This document shows, piece after piece, positions 43,013 to 53,817 of a stretch of 64,000 nucleotides of DNA. The first letter of the stretch is position 1, and each line of letters opens with the position of its first letter. The translations under genes and the position numbers were made by a program. Source of the stretch: Fomitopsis serialis. Its lineage: Eukaryota; Basidiomycota; Agaricomycetes; Polyporales; Fomitopsidaceae. Where the stretch lies: positions 1,488,001 to 1,552,000 of the forward strand of contig NW_025954961.1 of assembly GCF_022376445.1 (NCBI RefSeq), in the 5' to 3' direction. Below the pieces are notes generated by a model. That model was not told where the DNA came from. It saw nothing but the letters and a program-made list of their open reading frames with translations, and ran no database searches.

Positions 43013-45368
43013 ATGTGGCGTACAGATATATCACGGTGTTGTCACTCGTTCGCTCGCCTCACACGAAGTCTCCGGACGCAAGCACGCTACGATTACGCCC
43101 CTCCCGAGGATGAAGGGGGAGCACCGTATTGGGCCAAGCCTGCTGGTCTTGCCACCCCGCGCGAGGTGCTTGTCCAAGCATGCATTGCACTGGCATGCTG
43201 TCTAATGAAGGTTCTATCATAGCTAGCGCACTACCTTGACGAGTTCGTCGTTGGCCAAGAAAGGGCAAAAAAGGTGCTATCCGTTGCGTACGTGATGCTT
43301 GACCGTCTGGATCAGCGGGCTTGCTGTTCTGACCAAAGCCAGCGTGTTCAATCACTACAACCGAGTGCACGCGAATATGTCTATGCAAGACCCGACTCAG
43401 AGTTCAAGCTGGGTAGATCAACGTGAGGACGATCGTAAGTCCTAATGTAGATGTCAAAATCCTGAGTAGGCTGAGCACTACGTTCAGCTGTAACACCAGC
43501 CAATGTGCAACCGCATCCAAATCGACTCCGGCTACAATCTATGATGCCGTTTCAACCCGGTCACCCTCAGCCATTGTTTGAGAAGAGCAATGTACTTGTT
43601 ATGTGCGTCCGCGAAATATTTGTGATCAGTCAATACTAATGTCTGTCATAAGTGGACCCACTGGATCGGGTTTGTCTTTTCCGCTCCATCCTCATGCGAC
43701 GTCAGTCTAACGGTCTCACAGGCAAGACCTTGCTGGCCCGGACACTAGCCACCGTGCTCGATGTTCCGTTTTCAGTAAGCGACGCGACATCATTCACGCA
43801 GGTGAACATACATACTGCCCACGTCAATCTTCTTTGCACTGACACCGCATCCGTAGGCCGGATGTGGGTCATGTTTGGCACAATTGTTTGGCGCCACTAA
43901 GTGCCTGTTGACCAGATGTGGGAGACGACGTTGACATGTGTATACAACGACTCGTAAGTGCACATCCTCGACAAAGCGCAACGAAACTCATTCGTGCTGC
44001 TAGTTGCAAGCCGCAAATTGGGATCCATTTCGTGCCAGGTAAGGAACGAAGTCATAAAGTCATCGCAGATAGCTCACGGGCTCTCGTTACGTTAGCATGG
44101 GTATTGTGTACATTGATGAGATTGACAAGGTGGCGAGGAAGGTAGGCAGCGGAGGCCTCGAAGGCAGCCGTGACGTTGGAGGAGAGGGTGTACAACAAGC
44201 CCTGCTCCGTATGATGGAGGGTTCTACGGTCACAGTCCAAGCGAAGGGTTCCCCGGCTGCGCTGCCACCGACGAGTGGCGATAGTCGGTCGAGAGCTGGT
44301 CAGCGAAATCCTAATCTAGCTAGCCGTAGGTTTGCTTTGTCTCCACTTGAAGCTGGCGGCGCTCAACCCGTTCGACACATTAGCTCGACCTGAGGCATAC
44401 TCCATCGAGACCAGCAACATACTCTTCATTCTGAGTGGCGCATTTGTCGGCTTGGACAACATCATCAAACGGCGCGTGGCCAAAGGAGTAGGCTGAATTG
44501 GCCTGTCATCATAACGTCTCCCGCTCACTTCAGTCGCAATGTTAGTCTATAGGCTTTACTGCCCCTCTTTCCTCTTCATCGGAAACGCGAGGCAATGGCC
44601 AGATGCCTTTCTTCACGCCGAATACCGAGGCTGTACCAAACATGCTGGACCACATTGAGCCTGAAGGTGAGTCAAAGTGTATCACATCTTGGCGCTCCCC
44701 GTTGCTCATTCGCTTCGAAGATCTCGTCCAATATGGGTATTGCATCTCGCAATGATTCGTGAGGCAAATTGAACTCATAGATGCCGGCAGATTCATCCCA
44801 GAGTTCATATCTCGAATGCCCTCTATGACAACACTATCACCGCTGAGCATTTCAGATTTACGGAGAATCCTCACGGAAGTCAGAGGATCGCTTGTATCGC
44901 AGTATACAGCGCTGTTCGGCTACTCAGGCATCGAGATCAGGTTTACCAGTCAAGCACTGGACGAGATATGCCAGAAGGCCTTCCAACGAGGTGGTGGCGC
45001 AAGAGGCCTGCGTGGTATTATGGTATGACCTAGTGCAATATCGATCAAGACATCGGTGTCTAACGCTCTTGAAAAGGAATCATTATTGCTGGAACCGATG
45101 TATGAAGCACCGTACGTGAATTTCCCCTGGTTGTGTGGTCAATGATTCTGAATGAATTTCACAGAGGATCTGTGCGTCGACTCATGGAACTCATGCCGGT
45201 GTTCAGTGACTGACGGTCTTCGATTTACAGTCGATTCGTCACGTCCTCATTGGTGGCGCTGTGGCGCGTGGTGAGCAGCCACCACAGTATTGGAGTAAAG
45301 GCGAGGCGACTGCTTTCTGGGCGGCTTGGGCAACAGAGGAAGAACAGTATCCAAGTGGGTCGCGATAG
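43013..45368 (+). CDS. CLPX: Mitochondrial AAA+ unfoldase ClpX
   Basis: ClpX unfolds proteins in the mitochondrial matrix, feeds ClpP where present, and in yeast (Mcx1) activates haem synthesis. From ATG 43013 the N-terminus is a basic presequence ([20 protein letters not shown]). The AAA+ core follows: [33 protein letters not shown], the Walker A GPTGSGKT interrupted by an intron inside its Gly codon (about 43667-43721), [20 protein letters not shown], Walker [12 protein letters not shown] (about 44095-44130), [20 protein letters not shown], the sensor region [20 protein letters not shown], and [19 protein letters not shown]. The small domain contains [26 protein letters not shown]. It lacks the bacterial N-terminal zinc finger, as other fungal ClpX do. 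The stop is 45366-45368. Confidence 0.95.
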
Positions 45369-45598
45369 TTAAGGATGTCTCGATGGCATCGGACAGACTA
45401 CTGTAACGTCTCTTGTACTGTGTGGCGCCTCCATTGAATTGTCCGTCACTGATTCGGGCCTCCTCACACGAGCGCATAGAACATGGGCGTAAGCATTACA
45501 CGTTATCCATCTAAACTGCCAGTTATACCGCGGATCACAGGGTGAAGTCAGACTTGGGATGTGTTGACGGGAATATGTGTGATGTCGGGGCACGAGAT
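45369..45598. other. Convergent 3' region CLPX / RanBP1
   Basis: This is 230 bases between converging stops. No gene was seen. Confidence 0.3.
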
Positions 45599-46474
45599 TT
45601 ACTCTTCCTTCTTCTCCTCAGCGGCCTCTTCTTTCTCCTCAGCCGTTTCATCTGCGAGCCCCTCTGCTGGGACCTCCTCCTCCTCCGCTTCCTCTGCGGG
45701 CTTCTCCTCAGAAGCAGCAGGAGCACCACCGACAAGGCCCGCATTTGCCTTCTGTGCTTCCTCGAAAGCCACCTTGTACTCGGCCGCATCTAAGGATGGT
45801 CAGCATCAGTCTCAGCCGCTACATGAGTGATACTCACTCTCCGCGTTTGCGAAGCGAATCGCGAGCGTTTCCGACGTAGGGGGAGACTCAGAGTAGTCCG
45901 CCGCCACTTTCCAGACCCAGCTCCTGTCAGAGCCGATGTTGGGCTGCAGCTTCATGTCGGACGTGACTACGGTACGTCAAGACGTCAGACTGATCATAGA
46001 TCGACCTAAGAGCTCACTCACTGGCGTGGTTCGCGCAAACCTTGAGTGTCTTATCGCGCCGCATCACTAGCCGCACTTTCTTCGTCTCCTTGTGCTGGAG
46101 CAGCCTAACGTCGCCGGTACCACGTTCTTTCCACTCAGAGGAGTCCGATGCAAATCGGAACAATTTGGCACGCCTGAACGCGTCGTGTGGAGGTCGATCA
46201 AGATTATTCGTGACAATACTCTTAGAGATCAAAGGCGTACATTTTGAAGAGCACATCTTCGTCCTCCTCATTCGTCTTCGTTGTTACCTGCTCCGTGAGC
46301 TTGATAACGGGCTCGAAATGAGGGTCGTGCTCCTCTTCCTGCGTCAATGTAAAAGAAAATTAGCCGTCGCGTCGGGCAGAGCACAGATCGCAAACATCGA
46401 TCGACGCGTCTGCGCATGCCGACAATTCAGGAAACACATACCCTGGGGGCGAGAGCGTCAGGTGTGTCGGTCAT
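45599..46474 (-). CDS. YRB1: Ran-binding protein 1
   Basis: RanBP1 stimulates RanGAP-driven GTP hydrolysis and strips Ran-GTP from karyopherins after export, so it acts with receptors such as the KAP120-type gene in this window. From ATG 46474 a short acidic start ([11 protein letters not shown]) leads into the Ran-binding domain: [97 protein letters not shown], and [20 protein letters not shown]. The C-terminus is a Glu/Ala-rich tail ending KKEE and TAA at 45599-45601. Size (about 210 residues) and domain order match yeast Yrb1. Confidence 0.95.
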
Positions 46475-46712
46475 GGTGAGATGGTGGTAGGTCGTAAAGA
46501 GTCGAAAAGGATGGAACGCAGAAAGTGGCAAGCACAAGCACGTCGCGTGTGATGGCTTTCGCCCTTTGACCCAGAATTACTGACCCGGAACAGACCCCGG
46601 GGACTCTTCGCAGCGGGGTTCCCTGGGTCTCTGCGCCCGCCACGACTACCGAGGCGTTCAGTACGGTTACCTGTCCCGACACCTCGTCTACGGACGACCC
46701 TCCACGAGCACA
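46475..46712. promoter_or_regulatory. Bidirectional promoter, RanBP1 / EMP24
   Basis: There are 238 bases between divergent starts. No TATA or CCAAT box is obvious. No gene was seen. Confidence 0.3.
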
Positions 46713-47571
46713 ATGTCAACACAATGTGCCCGAACTGTCTTCCTGCTATGTCTCTCCTTGCTGAGCTCCCTCGTAACGGCACATATGATTGAAGTCCCAG
46801 CGGGCAAGAAGGAATGTTTCTTCGAGGATCTCCATGTCAATGACAAAGTGCGTGTGCACCTTCACTTCTCCGAGTGAGGTACTTACGCTCAAGCTCTACA
46901 GATGACAGTGACATATCAGGTCGGAGGTGGTGGCCACCTCGATATTGATTTCTGGGTAAGTTACATACGATCGTGTGGCATGGTCAGTACTCACTGGGTC
47001 GCATGCAGCTACAAGATCCAGACCATAACGCACTGGCAAACCATGAAAGACACAGTACTGGAACAGTCTCAATAACGGCAAGAAAGGATGGGAGGCACGA
47101 ATACTGTTTCTCAAATCTGATGAGCACCGTGGTGGATAAGCTCGTGAGGTGCGCCCATCCGCGATTCGTGTCCAGCATTTTCGTTATCTGAACATCCGTC
47201 AGCTTCAACGTCCATGGAGTCATCTATGTAGATGACGATGGTGAGTCTACTTCATGTCCTCGGCGGTCAATATCTGACATGCGTAGACACCGTCGCCCCA
47301 ATCGAGCGCGAAATCCGACAACTAGCCCACGGCCTGACCGCGGTGAAGGACGAGCAAGAATACATTGTCATTCGAGAGCGGAGACACCGCAACACCGCTG
47401 AATCCACGAACTCGCGTGTGAAGTGGTGGTCCATATTCCAGGCGATTGTGCTCTTCGCTGTCGTAGCATGGCAGGTGTATTATCTGAAGGTGCGTCCCCT
47501 GCCAATTCATGTCCTTCATGGCCTCACCGATATGGCTATAGTCATTCTTTGAGGTCAAGCGTGCATTCTAG
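46713..47571 (+). CDS. EMP24: EMP24/p24-beta family cargo receptor
   Basis: p24 proteins cycle between ER and Golgi in COPII and COPI vesicles and sort GPI-anchored cargo. From ATG 46713: signal peptide (VFLLCLSLLSSLVTA), then the GOLD domain HMIEVPAGKKECFFEDLHVN, DK|MTVTYQVGGGGHLDIDFW and GRHEYCFSNLMSTVVDKL with its paired Cys. Next comes the coiled-coil REIRQLAHGLTAVKDEQEYI with IRERRHRNTAESTNSRVKWW, one membrane span SIFQAIVLFAVVAWQVYYLK, and after a last intron SFFEVKRAF with TAG at 47569-47571. The FF and basic tail match the TMED2/Emp24 branch rather than Erv25. Several small introns are present. Confidence 0.94.
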
Positions 47572-48872
47572 TGTACTGGGAATCCATTCCGGCATTGGAC
47601 TATTGAGACTGTAGGTCTTGTAACAATCTATTCGCCCAAACAGTCGCTGGAGAGGCGCTCATCAAGCCAGTCACTACACAGCTTACTCTGCGAAGGCAGC
47701 CAAGCTAATACAAAGTGCGGTCAGCTCTCACTCACTGGGATCACTTCCGGATGACGTGGCACAGGCTAACTTGAGGCTCATCATGGCTCATCGCTTCGGA
47801 CACCGGGCCTACGGAGGGATCCAAATAATGTTTCTCATGTTTCACATGAGATGGTCCATGTTCCTTTCATGGCTTGGCTTGGCATTGCGAATGACGCTGT
47901 GTTTTCGTTTTGCGTGGCCGTGCGTATACTGTGCTTGCACCCTTCGTATGTCGATATACACTGGCGACAGCCGCGTGCGTGCCGCGCCGCGTTGCGCAGA
48001 GTCGACTGTCGCAGGCTGTTCAATCACATGATCGTGACAGTGCGCCCACCAATTCAGTACCACAGTACTTCGCTTATTCTACTTAGGTCTCCCCATCTGC
48101 AGTGGGTAGTAAGCTCAGACATGTCCTCGCCCTCCTCTGCCCGCGTTGAACTCGACGCATTCTATGCGCCCATATCCGAGAGGCAGTTGGTGCGCTGTTC
48201 GGAGGGGACAGCTGTGTATCTTCTACTGTTACACCGTGCTCCAAGGAGTGTCCTTCAACTTACATCGTCGTGGCAGCAGAATAGGCACACCGCACATCGG
48301 TAACATTTGCTTCGTAGGCTCTCCAATGGTTTGCAAGACGAAACTGGTCGCCCGGAAAGCAGCTATCGATTTGGCAATAAGGTTGCGTAGCGGCCTTTCG
48401 TTCGTCCACAGTCACTACGGCGCCATGTTCTGGGACCGTCGAGATGGTCACCTCAGGTGCACGTACTGAAGTACTCAGCGAGTGAAGCTAGCAAGCCGGA
48501 AGAAACACATGGGCGTGCATAGGCATGTTCGGGCGAAAACAAAGTTTGGTGAGACGCCGGCTCGTCCAGTGCGACAACGTTCGCGGAAGTGGTAAATGAA
48601 ACTTTACAGTGCACTGCATTGCTTCTCTCGCGCGGTGTCTCCATATCTGTGGATCGATCTAAAGGCACCTTACCCCTGCGCTTTGTGGCGCGTGCAACTT
48701 TGCTTTTGTCTCCCCTATCTTGAGTAGGGGCAGGTGCGTCCGATCCATCTCGTTGTTCGTGTGTCAACCTTATGGACCAACGTGATATAATTGGCACATT
48801 CAGGCGCTGTTGACCGCTTACGCCGCACGACTATTGCAGTGCGCACGCCCTCACCCTCCCAGCCCGACGTCG
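47572..48872. other. 1.3 kb without a supported gene
   Basis: Several open frames exist on both strands (for example + strand from ATG 48121, MSSPSSARVELDAFYAPISE) but none continues into a recognisable domain or a consistent spliced model. The region would carry the EMP24 3' UTR and BTB-gene promoter. A lineage-specific gene cannot be excluded. Confidence 0.3.
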
Positions 48873-49979
48873 ATGTCCGCTCATACAATGTCCGCCCCAG
48901 ACAGCCCGATGCCCGAACGAGTGAGCCCAGAGGCACTTCCCTACGTCCAGGATGAAGACTTCTGGTATCCAGATGGCACAATCATCCTAGTGGCTCGCAC
49001 AGAAGTGGCGTTTCGCGTGCACAGAGGAGTACTCGCGGATCATTCCGCTGTGTTTCGCGACCTCTTCGCGGTGCCCCAGCCTCCAGAAGAAGAATGTCAC
49101 GCAGGATGTCCGATGGTGAATCTTTCCGACGCACCGAACCAGATGAGAAGTCTGTTGAGAGCTCTCTATCACCCACGCAGGTACGTTACTTTAGCTTTAA
49201 GCTCATGCGGAAGGAGGTCCATTGGCAATGTCTCAAATAGATACTACATGCCCGACCAACGTGTATCGTTTGCCATGGTCGCAGCACTCATTCACCTCGG
49301 CCACAAGTACGCCATAGACGATCTCGCCACATCTGCCCTATCACGCCTTAGGACTTGTTTCTCCACTTCCTTCGACACGTACTACTCAGCTATCACTGCC
49401 GGCGGCAGCCAAGCGATGTCCTGCACATCGGAAGACGCAATCGCTGCGGTGAATCTCGCGCGCCTCATAGGCGAAGATGCGACCACCATCCTGCCGAGTG
49501 CGCTGTACACATGCTGCCAACTCGGCGCTGACGTGCTCACCCGCGGAATCCTCGACGACGGCGGAGACGTGCAGAAACTCGGCGACGCAGACCTGGAACG
49601 GTGCATCGACGCCCGGGCGCGACTTGCTGCGCTCGCGATGTCGTCCGCTGTCCGGAGGTGCCAACTGAACTCAGACGACCAGGAGACTCCGAAGGAAGGT
49701 CGTTCACGTTGCACGCAGGCGTTCTGCACGCCCTATCTCGCTTCGGCCGCATCTCGAGTGCTTTGCGGGTCATTGGGCCTCCCGAAGTTGTCCGGAGCCT
49801 TGGACTCCATCGATTGGTTCGTCGCCGACTCCGTGAGGGGTGGGCTGTTGTGTCACGTCTGTGCCGCCAAAGTCAAGGACAAGGACAAGCAGGAACGACT
49901 CCGAATATGGAAGATGCTGCCGGCGGTCCTCGGCTTCAAGTTGGAAGGATGGAACGAGACGGGTCAGCATAAATCGTAG
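48873..49979 (+). CDS. BTB/POZ domain protein
   Basis: This is a typical Agaricomycete BTB protein of unknown role; such families are expanded in mushrooms and are thought to act in transcription or cullin-3 ligases. The start is the first ATG, 48873 (MSAHTMSAPDSPMPERVSPE). The BTB core reads DEDFWYPDGTIILVARTEVA, FRVHRGVLADHSAVFRDLFA (the F-x-V-H-x-x-x-L-x-x-x-S signature) and MVNLSDAPNQMRSLLRALYH. After a 60-nt intron (49181-49240) comes ALIHLGHKYAIDDLATSALS. The C-terminal half has helices and the pair CRCTQAFC / GLLCHVCAAKVKDKD, common in this family. The stop is at 49977-49979. The intron is open in frame, so an unspliced transcript would still encode protein. Confidence 0.85.
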   Translation: MSAHTMSAPDSPMPERVSPEALPYVQDEDFWYPDGTIILVARTEVAFRVHRGVLADHSAVFRDLFAVPQPPEEECHAGCPMVNLSDAPNQMRSLLRALYHPRRYVTLALSSCGRRSIGNVSNRYYMPDQRVSFAMVAALIHLGHKYAIDDLATSALSRLRTCFSTSFDTYYSAITAGGSQAMSCTSEDAIAAVNLARLIGEDATTILPSALYTCCQLGADVLTRGILDDGGDVQKLGDADLERCIDARARLAALAMSSAVRRCQLNSDDQETPKEGRSRCTQAFCTPYLASAASRVLCGSLGLPKLSGALDSIDWFVADSVRGGLLCHVCAAKVKDKDKQERLRIWKMLPAVLGFKLEGWNETGQHKS

Positions 49980-50517
49980 TGCGGCATCGAGGTTTGTGAG
50001 CTTGTTTGGTTTGTATTGAATTAACATCGCTGATGAAGTCGGTAGTAGTCACTAGCTGTGCTTGAATTCGTGCTTCGGACTGACTGACACATAAAGTCGG
50101 TCGATGCTGTGTTCTCATTTTGGCATGACCTCGACTAAACGGCTGCGATAGCGAAGGACAGAATGCATGTAGCGATTTATATCTACGAATCAAACTAAGT
50201 ATCACTCTGGTCTCAGGTCGGATACTGGACAGACTTTTGTGCAGATCGTGGTACCAGACGGGACATCTAGATCAACAGGCATGGATCAGCAGAAACTTGC
50301 CGGAGAGGGGCTCTCGCCGAATGTCATGTCTGAAAAGGACACGTGCCTTTCATACTTGAGGCTTGGGATGGAGGAGCGCACTCACCACATAGTCTTCTGG
50401 CAGCTTACAGAGAGGCACAGCGACGTCAGCCCGATGGTCGAACGCGGAAGGTGAGTGACTACGGAAAGCTGTTGCACATTGATGTCGCTTATGCTACAAG
50501 GATACATCTGTGCCCGT
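49980..50517. other. Convergent intergenic region, no gene seen
   Basis: It lies between the stop of the BTB gene and that of the first proline iminopeptidase. No coding feature was supported. Confidence 0.3.
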
Positions 50518-51540
50518 TCATTCAATCTCTAGCTTCAGGTACCCTCCTATAATCTCCATGAACTTCGCTCGCTCCTCCCACTGGGCCATATGCGAACTGT
50601 TGGGGAAGGTATACCACTTGACTCGCGGCAACACGTTCCAGACAGGTGCTATCACACTATCCGCGGCCTCGTCGTACGCGCCATTCGTAATGAGGATTGG
50701 GACGTTGATTTTCGGCAACTGAGGTATAATATTCCATGTCTTTAGGCTCCCGGTGATAGTGAACTCAGAAGGGCCCTCCCTATCGTCCTGGTGAACAACG
50801 TCGATCCGAGTAAAGCGAAGGACATACATGGTTCCGTAAACTGTTGGGTCTTCTAGTGCCTTAAACGTCGCCACTACTTCCGGTGGGTATGGGTCAAGTC
50901 GGCAGACAAACTGCTTGTTGTACACGTTCATCGCGTCAGCGTATTCTGGGGAGTCGAATGTCCCCGCCTTCTCATGTTTGCGAATTGTCTCCTGCGCGCA
51001 TATGGTCAACATTGCATACACAGCCCTTAATGTCTCTACTCACCACTATGTCTGTTGGCAGAGTTTCAAGGAGCTTGCGCGTCGCATCTTCCCATAGTTT
51101 CATGGAAACCAATCCAGACGACAGGATGAGTTTCCTGAGACCAGCTGGTTGTCTCACAGCAATCTCTAGTCCCAACATCGAACCCCACGAGTGTCCCAAC
51201 ACATCATAGGTCTCGACTCCGATATGCGTCAGAAGATTATGGAATTCGTCAACAAAAAGTTGGACGGTCCAAAACTCCACATCTCCGGCCTTCTCGGGTA
51301 GCAGCGTCGACTTTCCACAGCCCACCTGGTCGTAGAGCACGACCGGCATCCCGTATGCGGCCTCGGCCAAGTCGGCCAGTGAGAGTAAGTAATTCATCGT
51401 TGCTCCTGGGCCACCATGCAAGCAATGAGCGGGGTGACGCCGGACTTCAGCTCCCCAAAGATCTTGTAGTATGTCTGGCAGGCTTTGCCTGCGCTAGGCA
51501 CGCTGAGTGGGGCAAACCCCTCTGTGACGGTCACCGACAT
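50518..51540 (-). CDS. Proline iminopeptidase-like alpha/beta hydrolase, copy 1 (one apparent frameshift)
   Basis: Peptidase family S33 enzyme that removes N-terminal proline (or hydrolyses related amides/esters). From ATG 51540: SVTVTEGFAPLSVPSAGKAC, QTYYKIFGEL, oxyanion motif HGGPGATMNY (about 51390-51418), the nucleophile elbow GHSWGSMLG (about 51170-51198, Ser nucleophile) and LRKLILSSGLVSMKLWEDA. Then PEYADAMNVYNKQFVCRLDP, SLKTWNIIPQLPKINVPILI, TNGAYDEAADSVIAPVWNVL with the likely acid Asp, and NSSHMAQWEERAKFMEIIGG with the His. Between VTPLIA and LHGGPG (plus 51420-51421) the frame breaks by one base with no room for an intron. A missing T (minus strand) explains it. It is tandem with copy 2. 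Confidence 0.87.
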
Positions 51541-52184
51541 TTTTGGCGGCTCAATGACGGAGCTGTATGTTGCCGGAAGTGCCAGTGGAAGCGGCGGACT
51601 TGGGTGGTGAGTACGGTGGACGCGTGGAAGACTCAAACCGTGCCCCTTGCTTTTATAGTTGATTCAGCTTCCTTATCGTGTTACGGCCTGAATATGCGGA
51701 CAGTTTGCCACGTAGATAACACTCTCGGCCCGCCCATCCCACCAGTAGTAAGTGATTGTGACCATGTGTTGGTCCTTCGCGTGTCGTCGACTTCGTTCTC
51801 CCAGGATTCGTGCGCACGGGCCCGAACACGCACTTTCAAGCGGGCCTCTCGGTGTTCCAATTCGGTGTGTGATATGTAATTATAACCTGATTGAACGAGA
51901 ATGCCCCAAAGCAAACTTCAAACTCGAGTGCCTGACCGAGTTGAGCGCACTTGCCTTGTGGAAGCTGGGATCGCCATCAGGACGACAACGCGGTTCAAGA
52001 TGTTCCTAGGGACACTCTCGACGCTGTGGTAGCTGGGCTCCCGCAAGCTCTTCACCATTCGATCATGGATGTCGCGGCACCCCTGTAGTCCAAGTCGAGA
52101 GCAATCAGTCATAAGGACCCAACGCGGAACGTCTGGTTCTGATTCAGAAATCGCGTAACATGGAACTGCATCCTAGGTAAATGA
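51541..52184. other. Spacer between the two iminopeptidase copies
   Basis: This is the promoter of copy 1 and 3' side of copy 2, both on the - strand. A TATA-like TATAAAAG on the minus strand (plus CTTTTATA at about 51650-51657) lies about 110 nt upstream of the copy 1 ATG. No other gene was seen. Confidence 0.4.
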
Positions 52185-53216
52185 CTACGGCGCCTGCAAG
52201 AAGTCGCCGACAATCTGCATGTACCTCTCCCGTTCTTCCAAGTGCGGTATGTGCGCACTCTGCGCGAACGTGACCCACTTCGCCTGTGCTACTGCCAGGA
52301 AGACGGGAGCAATTGCGGCATCCGACGCCGCTTCGAACGCACCGTTCGTCAGCAGGACAGGACGGAGATCTTGTGAAGCTCTGGACGGATGTCCCACGTC
52401 TTGATCGAGCCCGTCACAGTGAAAACCAAAGGCCCTAGCCTATAGAGATAATATCAGGAGCAGTATCTTGGTTGCAAGGTCAAGACCCCTACATTGTGGA
52501 GTATACTGTAGGATCTTCGACCATCTCGGCGAAACTCCTCTGTACCTCTTCAGGCCAGGGATCGAGTCTAAGCATGAACTGCTTGTTGTAATGTCCTATT
52601 GCCGCCTGATACTCGGGGGAATCGAAGGTGCCATCGTTTTCGTGCTTGGCGACCGTATCCTAGAGAGGCAGAGATCAGATAAAGATCTACACCTCTCGAC
52701 ATTGAGGCTTACCTGCACCTCCTGTGGAAGCATTTTCAGTAGGTTTCGGCCGGATTCCACCCAGAGTGAGAAAGCCGCGGGCCCCGATGACAGCACCAGC
52801 CTCCTCAGTTCTTTCGGTTGCTTGACCGCGATCTCCATGCCTAGCATGGCGCCCCAAGAGTGTCCCACAATATCGTAGGTCTCCAGACCGAGGTGCTTCA
52901 TCAGGTTATGGAATTCGTCCACAAACATCCGCACGGTCCAGAATGCGGCGTCGCCGATCTTCTCGGGTAGATGCGTCGAACGGCCACTGCCAACCTTGTC
53001 GTAGAATACGACAGGCGCACCGCCATGCGATGGCAAAGTGAGATCGACGAGGGAAAACATGTACCCGTGCGATGAACCAGGCCCGCCATTAATTACGACG
53101 ACGGGGCACTTGTCGGAGGTGAGATCGCCCAATACTTTGTAGTATGTCTGACAGGGCTTCCCCGCGCCAGGTGCGTTGAAGGGTGCAAAGCCTTCGGTGG
53201 TGGTTGGCGTTGACAT
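52185..53216 (-). CDS. Proline iminopeptidase-like alpha/beta hydrolase, copy 2 (one apparent frameshift)
   Basis: This is a paralogue of the neighbouring gene with the same domain order. From ATG 53216: TTTEGFAPFNAPGAGKPCQT, VVVINGGPGSSHGYMFSLVD, FYDKVGSGRSTHLPEKIGD, EFHNLMKHLGLETYDIVGHS with the elbow GHSWGAMLG, LRRLVLSSGPAAFSLWVESG, PEYQAAIGHYNKQFMLRLDP, FTVTGSIKTWDIRPELHK, NGAFEAASDAAIAPVFLAVA and AQSAHIPHLEERERYMQIVG, ending DFLQAP at 52185. The frame breaks once at 52360-52361 (plus GG), where KISVPVLLTNG would need one more base; without it translation stops at once. Substrate is unknown; related enzymes include prolyl aminopeptidases and esterases. Confidence 0.87.
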
Positions 53217-53817
53217 GTTAAGATCAGGATGATCGCGTTGTAGATGATGGGCCATCCTCCAGCAATGCCAGGTCATTAAGTAGTCTCGAGGTCAACGCCA
53301 CTGCGAGTGCGTGTGGCCAGACGACTCAGACCAGACGTGCGCAGTACGCGGCGGTGCCACCGCAGATGATGATGATGCCCATCATTGCGAGTTGTGACAC
53401 TTACCATTGAGATTTCCGTTCATTCCGACAGGGCATCTGTCATTGGGATTCTAGGCTTGACACGAAACCCTCACGTGGAGGGTCTTGCGGCGAGACTAAT
53501 CCGGATTCAGAGTGATTGATGATTTGAGGTCAAGATTCCTGTTCAAAAGACCGTACCAAGGAACCAAAGTATGACGCACCCAAGACACTTTACTACTCCT
53601 GGACGTCTGAAATCGTTACCAGTCAATCTGAACAGCGCCAGCTAGTCGCACAGAAACCATCGTCTCGCACCTAGCATGAGATGTGACGTATGTACACCCT
53701 CATCCGACGGAGGGGACGGCCGCGAATTAGGCACACTTGACGATGTAATTGGCCCCTCATACACATGGCGTCGTATTGATAAACGAATGCTGTGATCTTC
53801 CGTTAATTCTGTACGCC
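53217..53817. other. Intergenic, no gene seen
   Basis: This is upstream of copy 2 and downstream of URA4. A GATGATGATGATG run at about 53365-53377 is the only simple repeat. No coding feature was supported. Confidence 0.3.

Noticed and set aside
48121..48469. Plus-strand start MSSPSSARVELDAFYAPISE and following frames as a gene
   Set aside because: The frame ends without a domain, and no donor/acceptor pair linked it to a convincing next exon.
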